Origin: Narthecium ossifragum
Lineage: Eukaryota; Streptophyta; Magnoliopsida; Dioscoreales; Nartheciaceae
DNA length: 64,000 nucleotides
Assembly: GCA_963920575.1 (NCBI GenBank)
Contig: OY986973.1
Span: forward strand, 20,751,851-20,815,850
Direction: 5' to 3'
Positions 24,374 to 36,345 of the stretch are shown in pieces. Position 1 is the first letter of the stretch. The number at the start of each line of letters is the position of its first letter. The notes under the pieces were generated by a model that saw only the letters and a list, made by a program, of their open reading frames with translations, was not told the DNA's origin and did no database searches. A program made the translations under genes and the position numbers.

Positions 24374-24990
24374 TCACAATCTCCAAGTTCTTTTCTTCAC
24401 TGCCATCCTTTTCTTCCTCGACGGTCCAGCCTCCCCTCTCCCCATCGTAGCACCGACACCGACATCATGTTCATCATGTCCCTCCGAATCCTCCTCTGTC
24501 GTGCCCATGACTGGATATGATGATGGTATATCTTGAGATATCGGTATGTCATAGAAAGGAGTCTGACCAGTAGTCTGTTGCGACTGTTGTAAACTGACAG
24601 GATCTCCGCCGCAAATCCGCAAATCCTCCATCATAGAGTAGAATACCAGTGTCAAACGATCGGCGAGCTCCTCTCCAGAACGGTCACGGCACAGCATGTA
24701 ATTCTCCTCGGCTGTGTCATACTGTTCATGACGAGTTAAGAAAGTTTAGTTAGATTAGCATAATATAAGAATTAATTACTAACGAACAAATTATATTTAC
24801 CAGCTTCCGTAGCAGGTGTATGTTCGGCTGAAAGGCCATTCTGTCCTCCAATCTAGGCCTACTGACATACCGCCTGGTGATCCCCCAATACCACTGTAAA
24901 TATGCCGCAGGATCCTCACCATCGTCCACTGCACCGTCAATGATCCTCTGGTGTCGTTCCTCCCATTGGGTGATATACTGGTGATGCGTA
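24374..24990 (-). pseudogene. Plant-mobile-domain (MAIN-like) gene fragment carried by the MULE
   Basis: Two minus-strand exons are visible: 24990-24801 (acceptor TTTCAG, donor GTAAAT) and 24721-24374. They encode HHQYITQWEERHQRIIDG, YLQWYWGITRRYVSRPRLEDR and, after the join, a serine- and charge-rich tail ending in a basic cluster (RKKRMAVKKRTWRL). This matches the C-terminal part of the plant mobile domain family, often found in transposons and in MAIN-like nuclear proteins. The N-terminal two-thirds are absent. The GC-rich stretch 25180-25380 may be the first exon or leader of the same captured gene. Confidence 0.6.
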
Positions 24991-27900
24991 CTGAAAGTAA
25001 GATGGAGAATGGCCAAAGGATCTTGAATGGCCAAAGGATCTTGAAGGATTTGGCCGGAAGAACTAAAATTTTAAGATAAAAACTTACTGGAAAGTAAGAT
25101 GGAGAATGGCCAAAGGATCTTGAACGATTTGGCCGGAAGATCGCCGGAAAATCGCTGGCAAATTTCAAGATTTAACTCCTCTTGAAGGAGTGGATGGACG
25201 GAAATGTGGGGGGAGGGGAGCCGCGGGCCGCGGGGCAGCGGGGCCACGCGCGGAGCGCCGAGCAGATGCGCCGGAGACTGGCGGAGAGCGCCGGAAAGAG
25301 GAGAAGGAGGAGAGCCCGGGTGGGGAAGGAGGAGAGACCGGCTGGGGAAAGAAGAAGGGCCCGCGGCCGCGGGGTTGATGACGATGGAAGACGTAACTTG
25401 GAGTTACGTCTTTATTAATATAGACGTAAATCCAAGTTACGTCTTAATAGTGACCACTCTTATCTGCCCGCCCTTGGCTGCCAGTGGGGAGGGAACGGTC
25501 AAAGACGTAACTTCAAGTTACTGTAGACACCAATTTTGACTAAGGTCAAATTTGAGGGTATTTACGAAATTACCCCTACCTGTCTCAGACATTCTTCAAA
25601 GACATGTTATCAGACATACAAGTTCAAACACACAAAGAGCACACATACACTGCTCTATATGTGGTCCTTAATGGTTTTGAAGGCATCCTACATAAACCAG
25701 GGACATATAAAAAGGGCATTTTTGGTCATTTAGCCCCCAGGGGTATTTTGGTCATTTGCTATAAATGCATATTTGTCACAAACATACATGACAAATATTG
25801 TATTCACCCTTTAAAGTATCATTTATTTTAAAGGCATTCTTGTCCAAAACATATATGAATTTCATACCAACCAAAGTACCAAAAGGGTATTTTGGTAATT
25901 TCATCCTCATATCAGCCTTCTTAAAGCTTTGATGGCATCCTATGCAAGATACGAGGGTCGAGGGTATTTTGGACACTCTAAACCTCCAGGGGTATAATGG
26001 TCCAAATATATGTGAAAACATTCCTACCTGGTCTAAGGGTATTTTGGTCAAAAGACAAATGATCGATAACAGGGGTATTATAGGAATTTACACTTACCCC
26101 TTGCCCAAGGACGTTAAGGTAAATTACAACATGTTCAAATATTTGAAATTTGAACAAATAGGTTCGAATAGATCTTAACTCCACCCGAGACAAAAGATAT
26201 GCACACATATCTAAACTCGGATATGAAGTTTGAAATTTGAGTAGATCAAATCTAAACTCCACATATCTTCTCAAACCGACCTAAATAAAAGTGTGCATAC
26301 CTACGTCCAAGCCTTCCATCAGCATTATAAGATGTGACATGGCATCATATAATTGGAGACTTGGAGTAGGGTTTGGCTTAGGGCCTGTTTGGTTGACAAA
26401 AGTGGGGGGTGGAGTGGCTGGACTAGCAGCACTCCCTCCACTTGAAGCTATTTGGTTGGACATCAAGTGGAGGGAGTGGGTGGACTAAAAGGCTCTACTC
26501 AGCCATTTGACTTTGGCAAAAAAAATGCCAGAGTCAGCTGAGTGGAGTGGGAGACGATTCAAACAATACCGAATCAGTCCCCCACTCTACACCCCACTCG
26601 CCCCCCACTCGAGACACCAGTCCCGAGAGTCCAAAAACACATCTCGGCTAGGGTTTCTCCTCACCCCCCCTCGTCTCCTCTCCGCCGGATCTCTCCGACA
26701 TTTCTCTTCACCATCTCCTCTCCATCGGGTCTCTCCGGTGAGCAGCCCACCTTCTCTCCGTCGCCTCCCTCCAGTGTGGTGTTTTCCTCACCGTCTCCTC
26801 TCCATTGGCGGCGATCTCCGGGGTTTTTGCTCGCCATCTCCTCTCCGTCGGCGTCTCTCTCCGGCGTCTCTCCTCACCGTATCCTCTCCTTTGGCGGCTC
26901 TATCCGGCGTGTTCTCTCCGGCGTCTCTCCTCACCGGATCTGCTCAGGTTAGATCTATGGCTTTGTTTCATTTTTTTTTGGTGTATGTGCTTGGATTTAT
27001 GAATTCTCTTCTTTACTTGAGCCTTTTCCATGTAACGAGATTTGTTTGGATCTATGGATTTGTTTCATTTTTCTTGGATCTATGGATTTGTTTTATTTTT
27101 CTTGGATCTACGGATTTTTCTCATGATGGTTTTCTTGGTTTGGATCTATGGATTTGTAACGAGATTTGTTTGGATCTATGAAACCCCTGTTTTGTGAGCT
27201 TTCCTTTCTCTTCTCAGCAAATGATTTCGAACCAAAACGCAGTTTCTCAGAAGAAGATCACCTTGTTTTTAATCAAAGAAGCAGCTGTTTCAATTAGACC
27301 CCCTTCCTCTTCATTCTTTGCTTTCCAGTATGCATCAAACTCTCCTCTAGTAACTGCAACAATCTATGGATTTGTAACGAGATTTGTTTCGTTCTATGAA
27401 ACCCCTGTTCTGTGAGCTTTTATTGTGAGAACTTTTATTCTTTGCTTTCCAGTATGCATCAAAGAAGCAGCTGTAACTTTTATTGTGAGAAAGCTGATCT
27501 TGCACATGTGATTATGTGAACTAGGGACATGTATTTTATTGTTAATAATCTTTGTAGGCCTTATCTGTTACCTTCTTTACTTGAGCCTTTTCCATGTAAC
27601 GAGTTATTAGGCTTGATCTGAGTAGAGTTATAAGACTTGGAATTAATCTTGATATTTATTGACATATAATTCGTGCTCACTGGAGTTTATGAAGTCTATT
27701 ATTAGTTCTTGAGTTCTTTTTAAGTATTTTTCTGTTTCATGATGTTGGGAGATTGAGCAAGCTACTCTGTTTCTGAGTAAAGTTATTTTTTTATTTCTGA
27801 TGATGCTGTCAAGGTTGAGCCTTAGGTGACATACTAGTTCTACTCTGTTATATGTATAACATGCTGCAAAATGCAGTCACTGTTTGATTGAGCAAAATGC

Positions 27901-28258
27901 ATAACATGCTACAAAATGCAGTCACTGTTTCACTATTTAATTCTGTAGCATCATACTAGTTCTACTCTCCAAAAAATGTACTTATCTGTGCTCCATGAGG
28001 TTTAATGATCATATAATCCTGAAACCCTAATTCATTGTGTTTTTAATTCATTGTGTTGTGTTTATTCCTTGTATAGAAGAGCTGTGTTTCAATATTCCTT
28101 GTGTAGAAGAGCTATGTTTTAATTCATTGTGTTGTGTTAATTCCTTGTGTATAAAATGGTGGCATGATCTTCCCCCTGTGTGTTGTTTATAGAAGCTTTT
28201 ATCTATAGATATGAATTTTCCAATATTAAATATGGTAGTTGGTTATGTTTACTATTAG

Positions 28259-29622
28259 ATGGATGTCTACGATGAAGAATTGGAGAGGATGCGGGTACTC
28301 GCCGTGGTATACGTTGTCATAGTTATTTTAATTAAAAAGTACTACGCACCATGCGATCGCATTAGCGATATGCCCCGGGAGCATAGAGAGGAGACTAGAA
28401 AAAGACACATGGATAGGATTATGAGGGCCGGTGGAGATTATTGTGTCAGTTACATCCGTATGGATGTGGATGCATTGAGAGAACTTGCCAACCAAATAAG
28501 ACTACGACATTTGCTAGAGGACACAGATCATGTAACCATCGAAGAACAGTTGTGTATTTTTTTACATATTGTTGGTCACAACACGAAAAATCGAGTGATG
28601 CGGACAGAGTTTTTATTGTCCGGGGAAACCATCAGTCGATATTTCAATGCTGTTTTGAAGACAATATGTAAACTTCGGGACCTCTACATGCATCAACCGG
28701 GATCAGCCACGCATCCGGAAATCTTGAACAACCCCACGTATTATTCGTACTTTAAGGTAATAATTAATACTAGATTTTGCAACATCCTTGGGTTGCATCG
28801 GTCTTATATGACCAATGGACTTATATGACATGTTGCTTTCTTCATGTGCATGTAGGATTGTATTGGCCTTATAGATGGCACACATATTCATGCGAACGTC
28901 CCCGCAAATAGAATCCTACCGTTCCGTGGACGGAAAGGAGTGACTCAAAATGTTTTGGCTGCTTGTACCCCAGACCTCCGATTTACATATGTATTAGCTG
29001 GTTGGGAAGGTTCAGCCAATGACTTTACTGTGTTGAAAGACGCACTTTCGAGACCCTCTCCCGGTGGTTTAAAAACCATCGAAGGTACAAGCACTACCTA
29101 ATATCTTTGGCATGCGTGCTTTTCCTAATAATGCATTTGGTGATGTGTCCATTGATATTAATTGTAGGCAAGTACTACATTGTTGATGCCGGATACACAA
29201 CCATGCCTGGTTTCTTTGTGCCTTACCGGGGTGTAAGGTACCATTTGAAAGAGCACAATGGCAATATACCTCGCAATAAGCAAGAGCTCTTCAACCTAAG
29301 GCATTCATTGCTTCGGTCGAAAATTGAACGAGCATTTGGTTTGCTTAAGAATCGTTTTAAGATTCTAGCGTCTCATCCTTTTTTCCCTTTTGATACACAA
29401 GTTGATCTTGTGCTCGCTTGTTGTATTTTACACAACTTTATTCTAAAAGAGTCTCCAAGTGATCCGTTAATGATGGTTGATGTTGATCCGGACGTCCCAG
29501 TGGTTGCTGAACCGGCAATTGCACAACCACGCACCGCGAGGAGGCAGCGAGAAGAGCAAAATGTTTGGTTAGAAATTCGTGACAGAATTGCTGAACATAT
29601 GTGGGGAGACTATAACACATGA
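28259..29622 (+). CDS. PIF/Harbinger transposase (DDE superfamily), three exons, uninterrupted
   Basis: Exons are 28259-28756, 28856-29084 and 29168-29622 with GT/AG borders, giving about 393 residues, normal for the family. The catalytic triad is visible: Asp173 in GLIDGTHI, Asp222 in GWEGSANDFTVL and Glu296 in KIERAFGLLKNRF. The N-terminus has a hydrophobic stretch (VLAVVYVVIVILI), then the usual helix-turn-helix region (EQLCIFLHIVG, SGETISRYF). It cuts and rejoins element ends together with the Myb-like partner. The start is the first ATG after the leader intron. No stop or frameshift was seen, so it may still be functional. Confidence 0.92.
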
Positions 29623-29800
29623 ATATGCTGTGTTTGCTTTTATTATAAAACTCTGTTACATTTACAAGTCAAGTTTGTAACAAACTTTGTAGGTTTTTAC
29701 CTATCTTTTATTAGAATGGGCTTTGCTCCTTGTTTGTAAAGATTGTGTAGCTAGTGTGAAAATATTGTTGTTTGTGTGTTATGAATATTGCATGTAGGAT

Positions 29801-32800
29801 ATGGATTCCTCTCAACCGATGACCCAGGACGATGGTGGGTCACGGGCAGCCGGTAAGAAGGGTACCCCGAATAAAAGATGGAGTGTTGAAGCCGAGGCTG
29901 TCTTGCTTGCTTTCCTTGGTGAAGTTGCCAAAAACAAGCCTCGAGGGGATAAATTGTTTAAAGGAAGCCATTTCACAGCCGCTGCTCAAGCGGTCAATAA
30001 GAATTGTGGCACATCCTATGACGGCAACAATGTAAGCCATCACATGGCGTGGTTGCGATCCAAGCATGATTTGATCAAGAAATTGCTTGACTTGAGTGGG
30101 GCTGGGTGGAACGAGGAGTCCAGGCGGATCACCTTGCCACCGGCTGTGGCGGATGAATATCTTGCGGTATGTTTTTTACGAAACTGATTTATTTATTAAC
30201 GTTATGTGTACTATATATATATACTAGTGGATGCCCGTGCCCCTGGCACGATTTAAATTTATTCATGTTTTTCAGTTATGTAACTTGGCACGGGCATCCA
30301 TCAATAAAGCTTCCCAGAAATACATGGCTAAAACCGTGACAGGGGTACGAGTCACACAACACACATTCAACATTAGAATTGTTTAGCTGAAAAACATTTA
30401 TGAGCCACCTTCAACCATTTAAGGTGCAAGAGCCTTTAGTTATCCTACTATTTCAACTTGGCAAAGGGGAGCTGCATAAGATTTTTCTTTCAAGGAGCTA
30501 CTAATTTCCAATACACCAATAAAGAGACTTAAACAATTGATTTCTAGCAACAAAGCTGACTAAATTGTATACTCTATAGGCAGCTATGCCCAAGCCATAG
30601 CCAATTCCATCAAAGAAAGCTCAGAATTAAGGTTAATTCAAATGGTAACAAAATACGAAGAGATTTCATCAGACTAAAACTAAATGTTACATCCGCACAA
30701 AAACTAATGTTGCATTGCTCAAGCGATCCAGGAGACATGCAACACTAATGCTGTAATTTGCTTTTTCTTTCTGGATTTGATCCTTGAACTCTTAATTTTC
30801 CAGGTATACTTTGACAAAAAGTAAAATGCAAGACATGGACTAAGCATTTCATTCTCATCTGAATTTTGAAACCTGTATTTTTAATCTACCAAGGAAGGCT
30901 GGCTCATGAACTCAAAGGTACTAATGAAGCATGCATGTATAACTTTGCAAACATAGAAGTCAATAGCTTAGTTGAAGGCATGAAATAGTACCTCGATTAT
31001 AACACGATAGCGAGTAAGATAGCGACTAAGGCCGTAATCACTCTATAGCTTCAGATCCATAATCTCTACAGCACACCATGTCATCAAATTAAATCACATA
31101 GTATAGGTTCAGTTATGTCATGATGATTCAAACTCGTCCAATATCTAAATTATTCAGTCATGTCATGAATGATTTCCTAACTTTAATAAAGCATTTTCAT
31201 TAAGATCACCCTGTCATAGCATAAAAACACAGCATTAAAGCAATTCAAACACTCCAAGATAGTTTAATCAAATCTCTACCGATCAAAGCCCATCATCAGA
31301 ACATCCCATTAACCTCCCCCCTCACATGACCTTATCCACAAAACCTCTCTTCAAAGCTATATATGCACTTGCTTTAATTGCTGGACAGTTGAACACCCTT
31401 AGCTATAGATCCCACTCAACATAGTAGGATTTCATTCAGGTATTTTCATTATAGACTATTATAGGATTTAATCTCAACGTGGTGGATAGGCAGACAAACA
31501 TGATATTTTCATTCTAATTAAGACATGGTACTCTCATTCCAATTGCAATGGAAGAACATGCAAAAGAAGTATTAAATGTTTGCTATCTCTAAGTATAGAA
31601 TAAAAAAGAAAAAGGCACATTGGCGTGCAATCATATCTGTTATCTCTAAGTATAGAATAGTGGTGGTTCACCCAAAACCTACTACCTATCAGAGATATAT
31701 TGCAGATGTAGCATGGCCGAACGAAAATGACATCAAATTGTCATCACTCATCAACTTCAACTTTGAATAAAGGAACATACCCAAATAAGCATGGCTGAAC
31801 TAATAAAAAAAACATACCCAAATAAGCATGCTATTTTTCTATGCATACCCAAACAACATCACTAAATGAATTTAGTTTAGAAAAGGGAGAGCATATAGAT
31901 TAGCTTAAATTTAGACAATGTGATCAACTTCTCTCCGAAATCTCATTTAGACAATGTGATCAACTTCTTCTCCACTTGAGCAGACTCTCTCCGCCCTTAA
32001 GTAGACATAAGGAGAAGAAGAAAATATGGGAAGAAATCAACTTCAGGGACTTTCTAAAAAAACAGAAAAAGAGGAATGCCATATAGGGAAGAAAAAACAT
32101 AGGCTATAAATGATTAAAAAAAATAATTTAAGATAACAGAGAAAAACAAATGAATTTTAAAAAAGAGAGCAGTAGTAGCAGAAAAGAGGAAAGAAAGAGC
32201 ATAAAAAAAATCTAAAAAATATTGTCAAAATAAATTACAAAAAGAAAGAAATGTAAAGAATAGAACCCGGATCCGATATGAATATCTAAAAAAAAAGAAG
32301 AAAATGATGTTGATCACTAAATATGGTGGTGTAGAAACTAAGTCTCAGAATTTGTGATCGGAGGCGATGGGGCGGACATTTGAGTAACAAATCAAAGATG
32401 GTTGGACTCATAATGTTGAACTCATAACCTAAGCGATGGACATTTAGTGATTATCACATAATCTCAATCGTCAAGCATAGATGAGCACGAATCCATTAGA
32501 AACAGAAGCTGCATATAATCCCCAAAAAGAAAAACCATCAAAGCATTCGCCTTAGATGAGCACGGAAATTGCCGTCCAATCTCAAGAACATATTCTGCCA
32601 GTGGGCTAGACAGCCAATTTTTCATCGGTTATCCATGCATTATGCTAAGCTTTAAAAGAGATAACTAAAATGAACAGAATTGACAGCTCAAATCAGACTT
32701 CAGACAAACCAGACAATTACAACTGCAGTAATTCATATAGTTCTCAGGAAGAAGATGAAAGAACTATTACACTCTATCTCAGCTCCACGGTTCAAAGTGA

Positions 32801-35432
32801 AAAAAACTGTAGAAAGAAACTGTAGAAAGAAAGTGAAAAAACTGTAGAAATAAATAAGGTGTGTACTGTGGACATGGCGTTCATGCAATCTATTGTCTTC
32901 TTAAAGTTCAATGTTTTTCTTTGCTTTTGTGTCCCACCTTATTTTAAACTGAAGAAAACAGAACGCATACAACCTAGCCCTTCTTAAGTTGGATTGGTTG
33001 TTGGTGGAAATCAATACAAATTTACAAATCACAGACTTGACGCATGTTATATTTGTACGCTCTTAATTAGCCACGCACCTAGAACAGAGCTAGCTTTGTT
33101 GATTAATCATTAGAACTTACAACTAACAACTGTCATTAGTCACCCTTCCCACGACCTCTAAAGACTAACATTAAATAGAAGTATCGAGCAGAGGATCACA
33201 GAGATGAGATATAACAGGAGAGGATCACAGCTGGAAGTGATGTTGTAAAGACTAACATTAATTAGAAGCTTGGCAAAGGGAAAGCTCAACGGAGATATGG
33301 TAGTGCTGGCCGAGGCGAAGCTTGGATGGCAGCGGGGATGTCGAGATCAGCAGGATCCGGCAACAGAGAGGAGACCAATAGCAACAGAGCTTGACAGAGG
33401 AAAGGTAATGGCGGAGGAACACTCAGAGGATGCGATGAGGAGGCAAACAATGAAATAGATACCTAGACATATTCATACTCTAAGCATAAAATTCACCTTC
33501 AAATCCTGCAATGAACACATCTCGAAGGGGGGTTGGGGCGATCGACGGCGGGGATACTTGCCTGGCTGTCCGAGAGAGGATGCCGCAGACAGAGCGCCGG
33601 CGGCGATGGCAGCCAGATGGAGAGAGGCGAGCTCCACGCGGTTTGGATACTCGGAGATCGATGATGTTGGCGGCATGGGTCGAGCTCGACAACGGTGGCG
33701 TGGGGGGACAATTCCTGTCAGCGGCGTGGGTGGACAGCTCCTGTTGGCGGCGTGGGTAGAGCTCGACGACGGCGGCGTGGGTGGATAGCTCCTCTCCTAG
33801 CGAGGTAAGGGAAGTGAGAGTGAGAGAGGGCGATGGGAGTATGAAGGGGGGTTGGGGCGATCAGCGGCGGGGATACCTGCCTGGCTGTCCGGGAGAGGAT
33901 GCGACAAACAGAGCGCCGGCGGCCAGATGGAGAGAGGGAAGCTCCACGGGGTTTGGAAGCTCGGACATCGATGATGATGACAGCGGCATGGATGGACAGC
34001 TCCTCTCCTAGCGAGGAAAGGGAAGAGAGAGTGAGAGAGGGGTGTGGGAGTACAAAGGGGGGTTGGGGCGATCGGCGGCGGGGACACCTACCTGGCTGTC
34101 CGGGAGAGGATGCGGCAAACAGAGCGCCGGCGGCGATGGCGACCAGATGGACAGAGGGGAGCTCCACGGGGTTTGGATGCTCGGAGATCGATGATGTTGG
34201 CGGTGTGGGTCTCGACGACGGTGGCGTGGGTGGAGGCTGATGCGTCCGACGGAGAGGGAGGTGTGGTCGACAGCGTAGGGAGATCGATGATGTTGGCGGC
34301 GTGGGTCTCGACGACGGCGGCGTGGGTGGAGGCCGATGCGTCCGACGGAGAGGGAGGTGTGGTCGACGGCGTAGGGCGAGGACGATGCGTCTGAAGGGGA
34401 ACTGGAGGCCGGCCTTCACGGAGCGAGTCACGGGCCGAAGGCGGGTTGGGCGAGGGGCGAGGTTGATAACTGAGAGGCGGACTCAACTCTCTTCCTCTGC
34501 CTCCTTCTCGCGATCGCCAATGGCTGATGGGAGATTGCCGACGGTGTGGGGAGCTAGGAAGAGAGGTAAGGGAAGAGAGAGTGGGAGAGAGGTAAGGGGG
34601 AGATGGGAGAAGTAGAGGGGATCAGGGGATGGGATGGTTGGTTATCCTGTCCCTTCTCTCTTTCTCTCCGAAAAAATTCAAAAATCAGTGGGAGAGTGTT
34701 ATTTGGCTGAAAACTTTGGACGGGAACTCAAAATTTTGGGTGGGAATGTAAAATTTGATGGTGGAATCTAGACCGTTGGATGTGTTTGGAGATGAATCTG
34801 AACCGCTCTTTATGTCTTATAGTTGAGACATTTCAAAAACCGCCCTTCCTTATATAATAGATATATGAAAGCCCCGTATTTTGTGCATATAGGCTCATCC
34901 AAAGGCTAAGACCTTACTCAACAAGCCTATAGAGAATTTCGACTTGCTAATGACCTGTTGTGGGGAGGAAAGGGCCACTGGGCAGTGCTCTAAGTTTGTA
35001 TATGACGAGCATGTTGTGAATGAAGATACCACCAACCTTGATGATGAAGCTTCTTATCCGCCGATTAATAATGATTCACCGGTTGATGAAGCCAACCCAA
35101 CCACCCCTATAAGCACTAACGTTGGTGGTGAAAGCTCTACGAGGATGCCTCAAAGGTCCGGGAGTAAGAGGCCCAGAGGAGAGGCGAGGGATGAAGCAAT
35201 TCTGGCCGTGTTGGGAAGGATGTCTGCGGCTATTGAATCTGGCAACTACAAGGCCGAAGACAAGATACATAAAGCTGTAATGGAGGTTGATGGCTTCGAG
35301 GAAGAAGATCTTGATAGGGCTTTCGAATATCTACTAAATCACGATGTCGAAGGTCGTGCATTTATGTGCCGTAGTTTGAATATGCGGAAGGCATGGTTGA
35401 AGCGCTTCTTCGACAATGAAAGCGCGATGTGA
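29801..35432 (+). CDS. Harbinger ORF2: Myb/SANT-like DNA-binding protein; its intron contains a Helitron
   Basis: Exon 1 is 29801-30166 (ends ...DEYLA) and exon 2 is 34893-35432 (starts AHPKAKTLLNKP); the join is phase 0 with donor GCG|GTATGT and acceptor CATATAG|GCT, giving 301 residues. The domain NKRWSVEAEAVLLAFLGEV ... HPKAK ... NFDLL is the Myb/SANT-like domain of plant PIF/Harbinger partner proteins, which bind element ends and help bring transposase to the nucleus. The C-terminus has an acidic linker, a basic cluster (GSKRPRGEARDE) and a helical tail. The intron is 4.7 kb because a Helitron sits in it; without it the intron would be about 90 bases. The frame is intact, so function depends on correct splicing. 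Confidence 0.9.
30224..34861 (-). mobile_element. Non-autonomous Helitron in the intron of the Harbinger Myb-like gene
   Basis: On the minus strand it starts TCTATTATATAAGG (34861) and ends with a hairpin CGTGCC-AGG-GGCACG, eight bases, then CTAG|T (30224). Insertion is between host A and T. No Rep/helicase gene is present. A second inverted copy of the terminal motif (TGGATGCCCGTGCC / GGCACGGGCATCCA) lies 40 bases inside. Contents from 30.3 to 33.3 kb are AT-rich with no gene recognised; 33.5-34.6 kb is GC-rich and repeated. Confidence 0.88.
33525..34380. repeat. GC-rich tandem repeats inside the Helitron, probably a captured gene leader
   Basis: A block beginning GGGGGGTTGGGGCGATC and containing CTGGCTGTCCG, CAGAGCGCCGGCGG and ATCGATGAT occurs three times, starting near 33525, 33845 and 34058. 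A second unit of about 98 bases (GTGGGTCTCGACGACGG...) is duplicated at about 34204-34380. In each copy the minus strand shows a donor-like CCAG|GTATCC or CCAG|GTAGGT, suggesting a multiplied exon edge. Long open frames here are low-complexity Pro/Arg/Ser and are not called genes. Confidence 0.7.
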
Positions 35433-35699
35433 TGGAACATTAGTAACATTGCTTGTAACCTACAACTATATTCCTAACATTAGCCTCTTTTTGTGTTGTC
35501 GGATCCTGCACTAGTCACAGGATTTGAATTGTTGGGGTTGATAACAATTAGTCTCTTTTTGCTTCTATGGTTTGCAAGAACTAGATATTCAGATATTCAA
35601 AAATTATCTTTTTGATAGTTGTTTGGTCATGTGTCTGGTAAACTTTGGGTGGCTGCAATGTTTAAGAATATATACCATATGGTTGTTACTCCTATTTTA

Positions 35700-35800
35700 G
35701 GCAGCAGCTAACTAGCGGAGCTGCCATGTATAATATGGCAGCAGCTAACTAGCGGAGCTGCCATGTATAATATGGCAGCAGCTAACTAGCGGAGCTGCAA
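35700..35800. repeat. 37-bp tandem repeat with internal palindrome, about 2.7 copies
   Basis: GGCAGCAGCTAACTAGCGG followed by AGCTGCCATGTATAATAT recurs at 35700, 35737 and 35774. Each unit contains GGCAGC facing GCTGCC and can form a hairpin. It lies in the 3' subterminal part of the Harbinger element; 35433-35699 and 35801-36075 hold no other feature. Confidence 0.8.
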
Positions 35801-36075
35801 AGCCCCGTATTTTAGATGTAATGTTTGTTAACTTTGAATGGAAAATGTCAGCAGTTTACTTTGAATGTATAATATGGCAGCTCCTATTTTAGTTGTACTC
35901 CTATTTTAGCTTTCTATGTATAATATGGCAGGCTTTGAATGGAAATAGAACTTTCTAGCTTTACATGGAAGTTACTAATTTCATTGTGGTTGTTGTAATG
36001 TATTCATTATGGTATTATATCTACCATTGGCGTCAATTAGAAACATGTTTTTAATCCTTTTGCAGGTGTGGTTTA

Positions 36076-36345
36076 ATGACGATGAAATTTTATGTCGTCT
36101 ACAAAGGAAGACGGCCAGGAGTTTATAACAACTAGCCAGAGTGTCATGCCCAGGTGCATAAATTTAGCGGGGCTTGTTATCGCGAGTTCCGCAATCAAAA
36201 CGATGCATTGGCGTCATTTGGTGATTATGAGCTTGAGCTTGGAAAGGAGAAATCAGAGAATGATAGGCAGTATTCGGCGATTTCTTTACTGGTCTTTGTA
36301 CTCATTGTGTTGCTTGTAAGCTACATTATTTATATTGTATGTTAA
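36076..36345 (+). pseudogene. RNase H1 N-terminal (hybrid-binding/viroplasmin-like) domain frame with C-terminal membrane segment, one stop
   Basis: The frame from ATG 36076 reads MTMKFYVVYKGRRPGVYNN, then a TAG at 36133-36135, then PECHAQVHKFSGACYREF and further. The pattern YVVYKGRRPGVY-N-x-EC-QV-FSGA-Y-F fits the RNase H1 N-terminal RNA/DNA-hybrid-binding domain; the stop sits where the family normally has Trp (TGG to TAG, inferred). The tail is a hydrophobic segment (SAISLLVFVLIVLLVSYIIY), like a tail anchor. An acceptor-like TTTTGCAG precedes it, so it may be a late exon. No RNase H catalytic domain follows. It lies inside the Harbinger element, downstream of the Myb-like gene. Confidence 0.55.

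Noticed and set aside
26507..27181. 224-codon frame at the left end of the Harbinger element
   Set aside because: CT-rich leader repeats open in two frames, followed by a splice donor; better explained as 5' leader.
33718..34431. 237-codon Pro/Arg/Ser-rich frame on the minus strand
   Set aside because: It spans the GC-rich tandem repeats of the Helitron, is open in several frames on both strands and has no recognisable domain.
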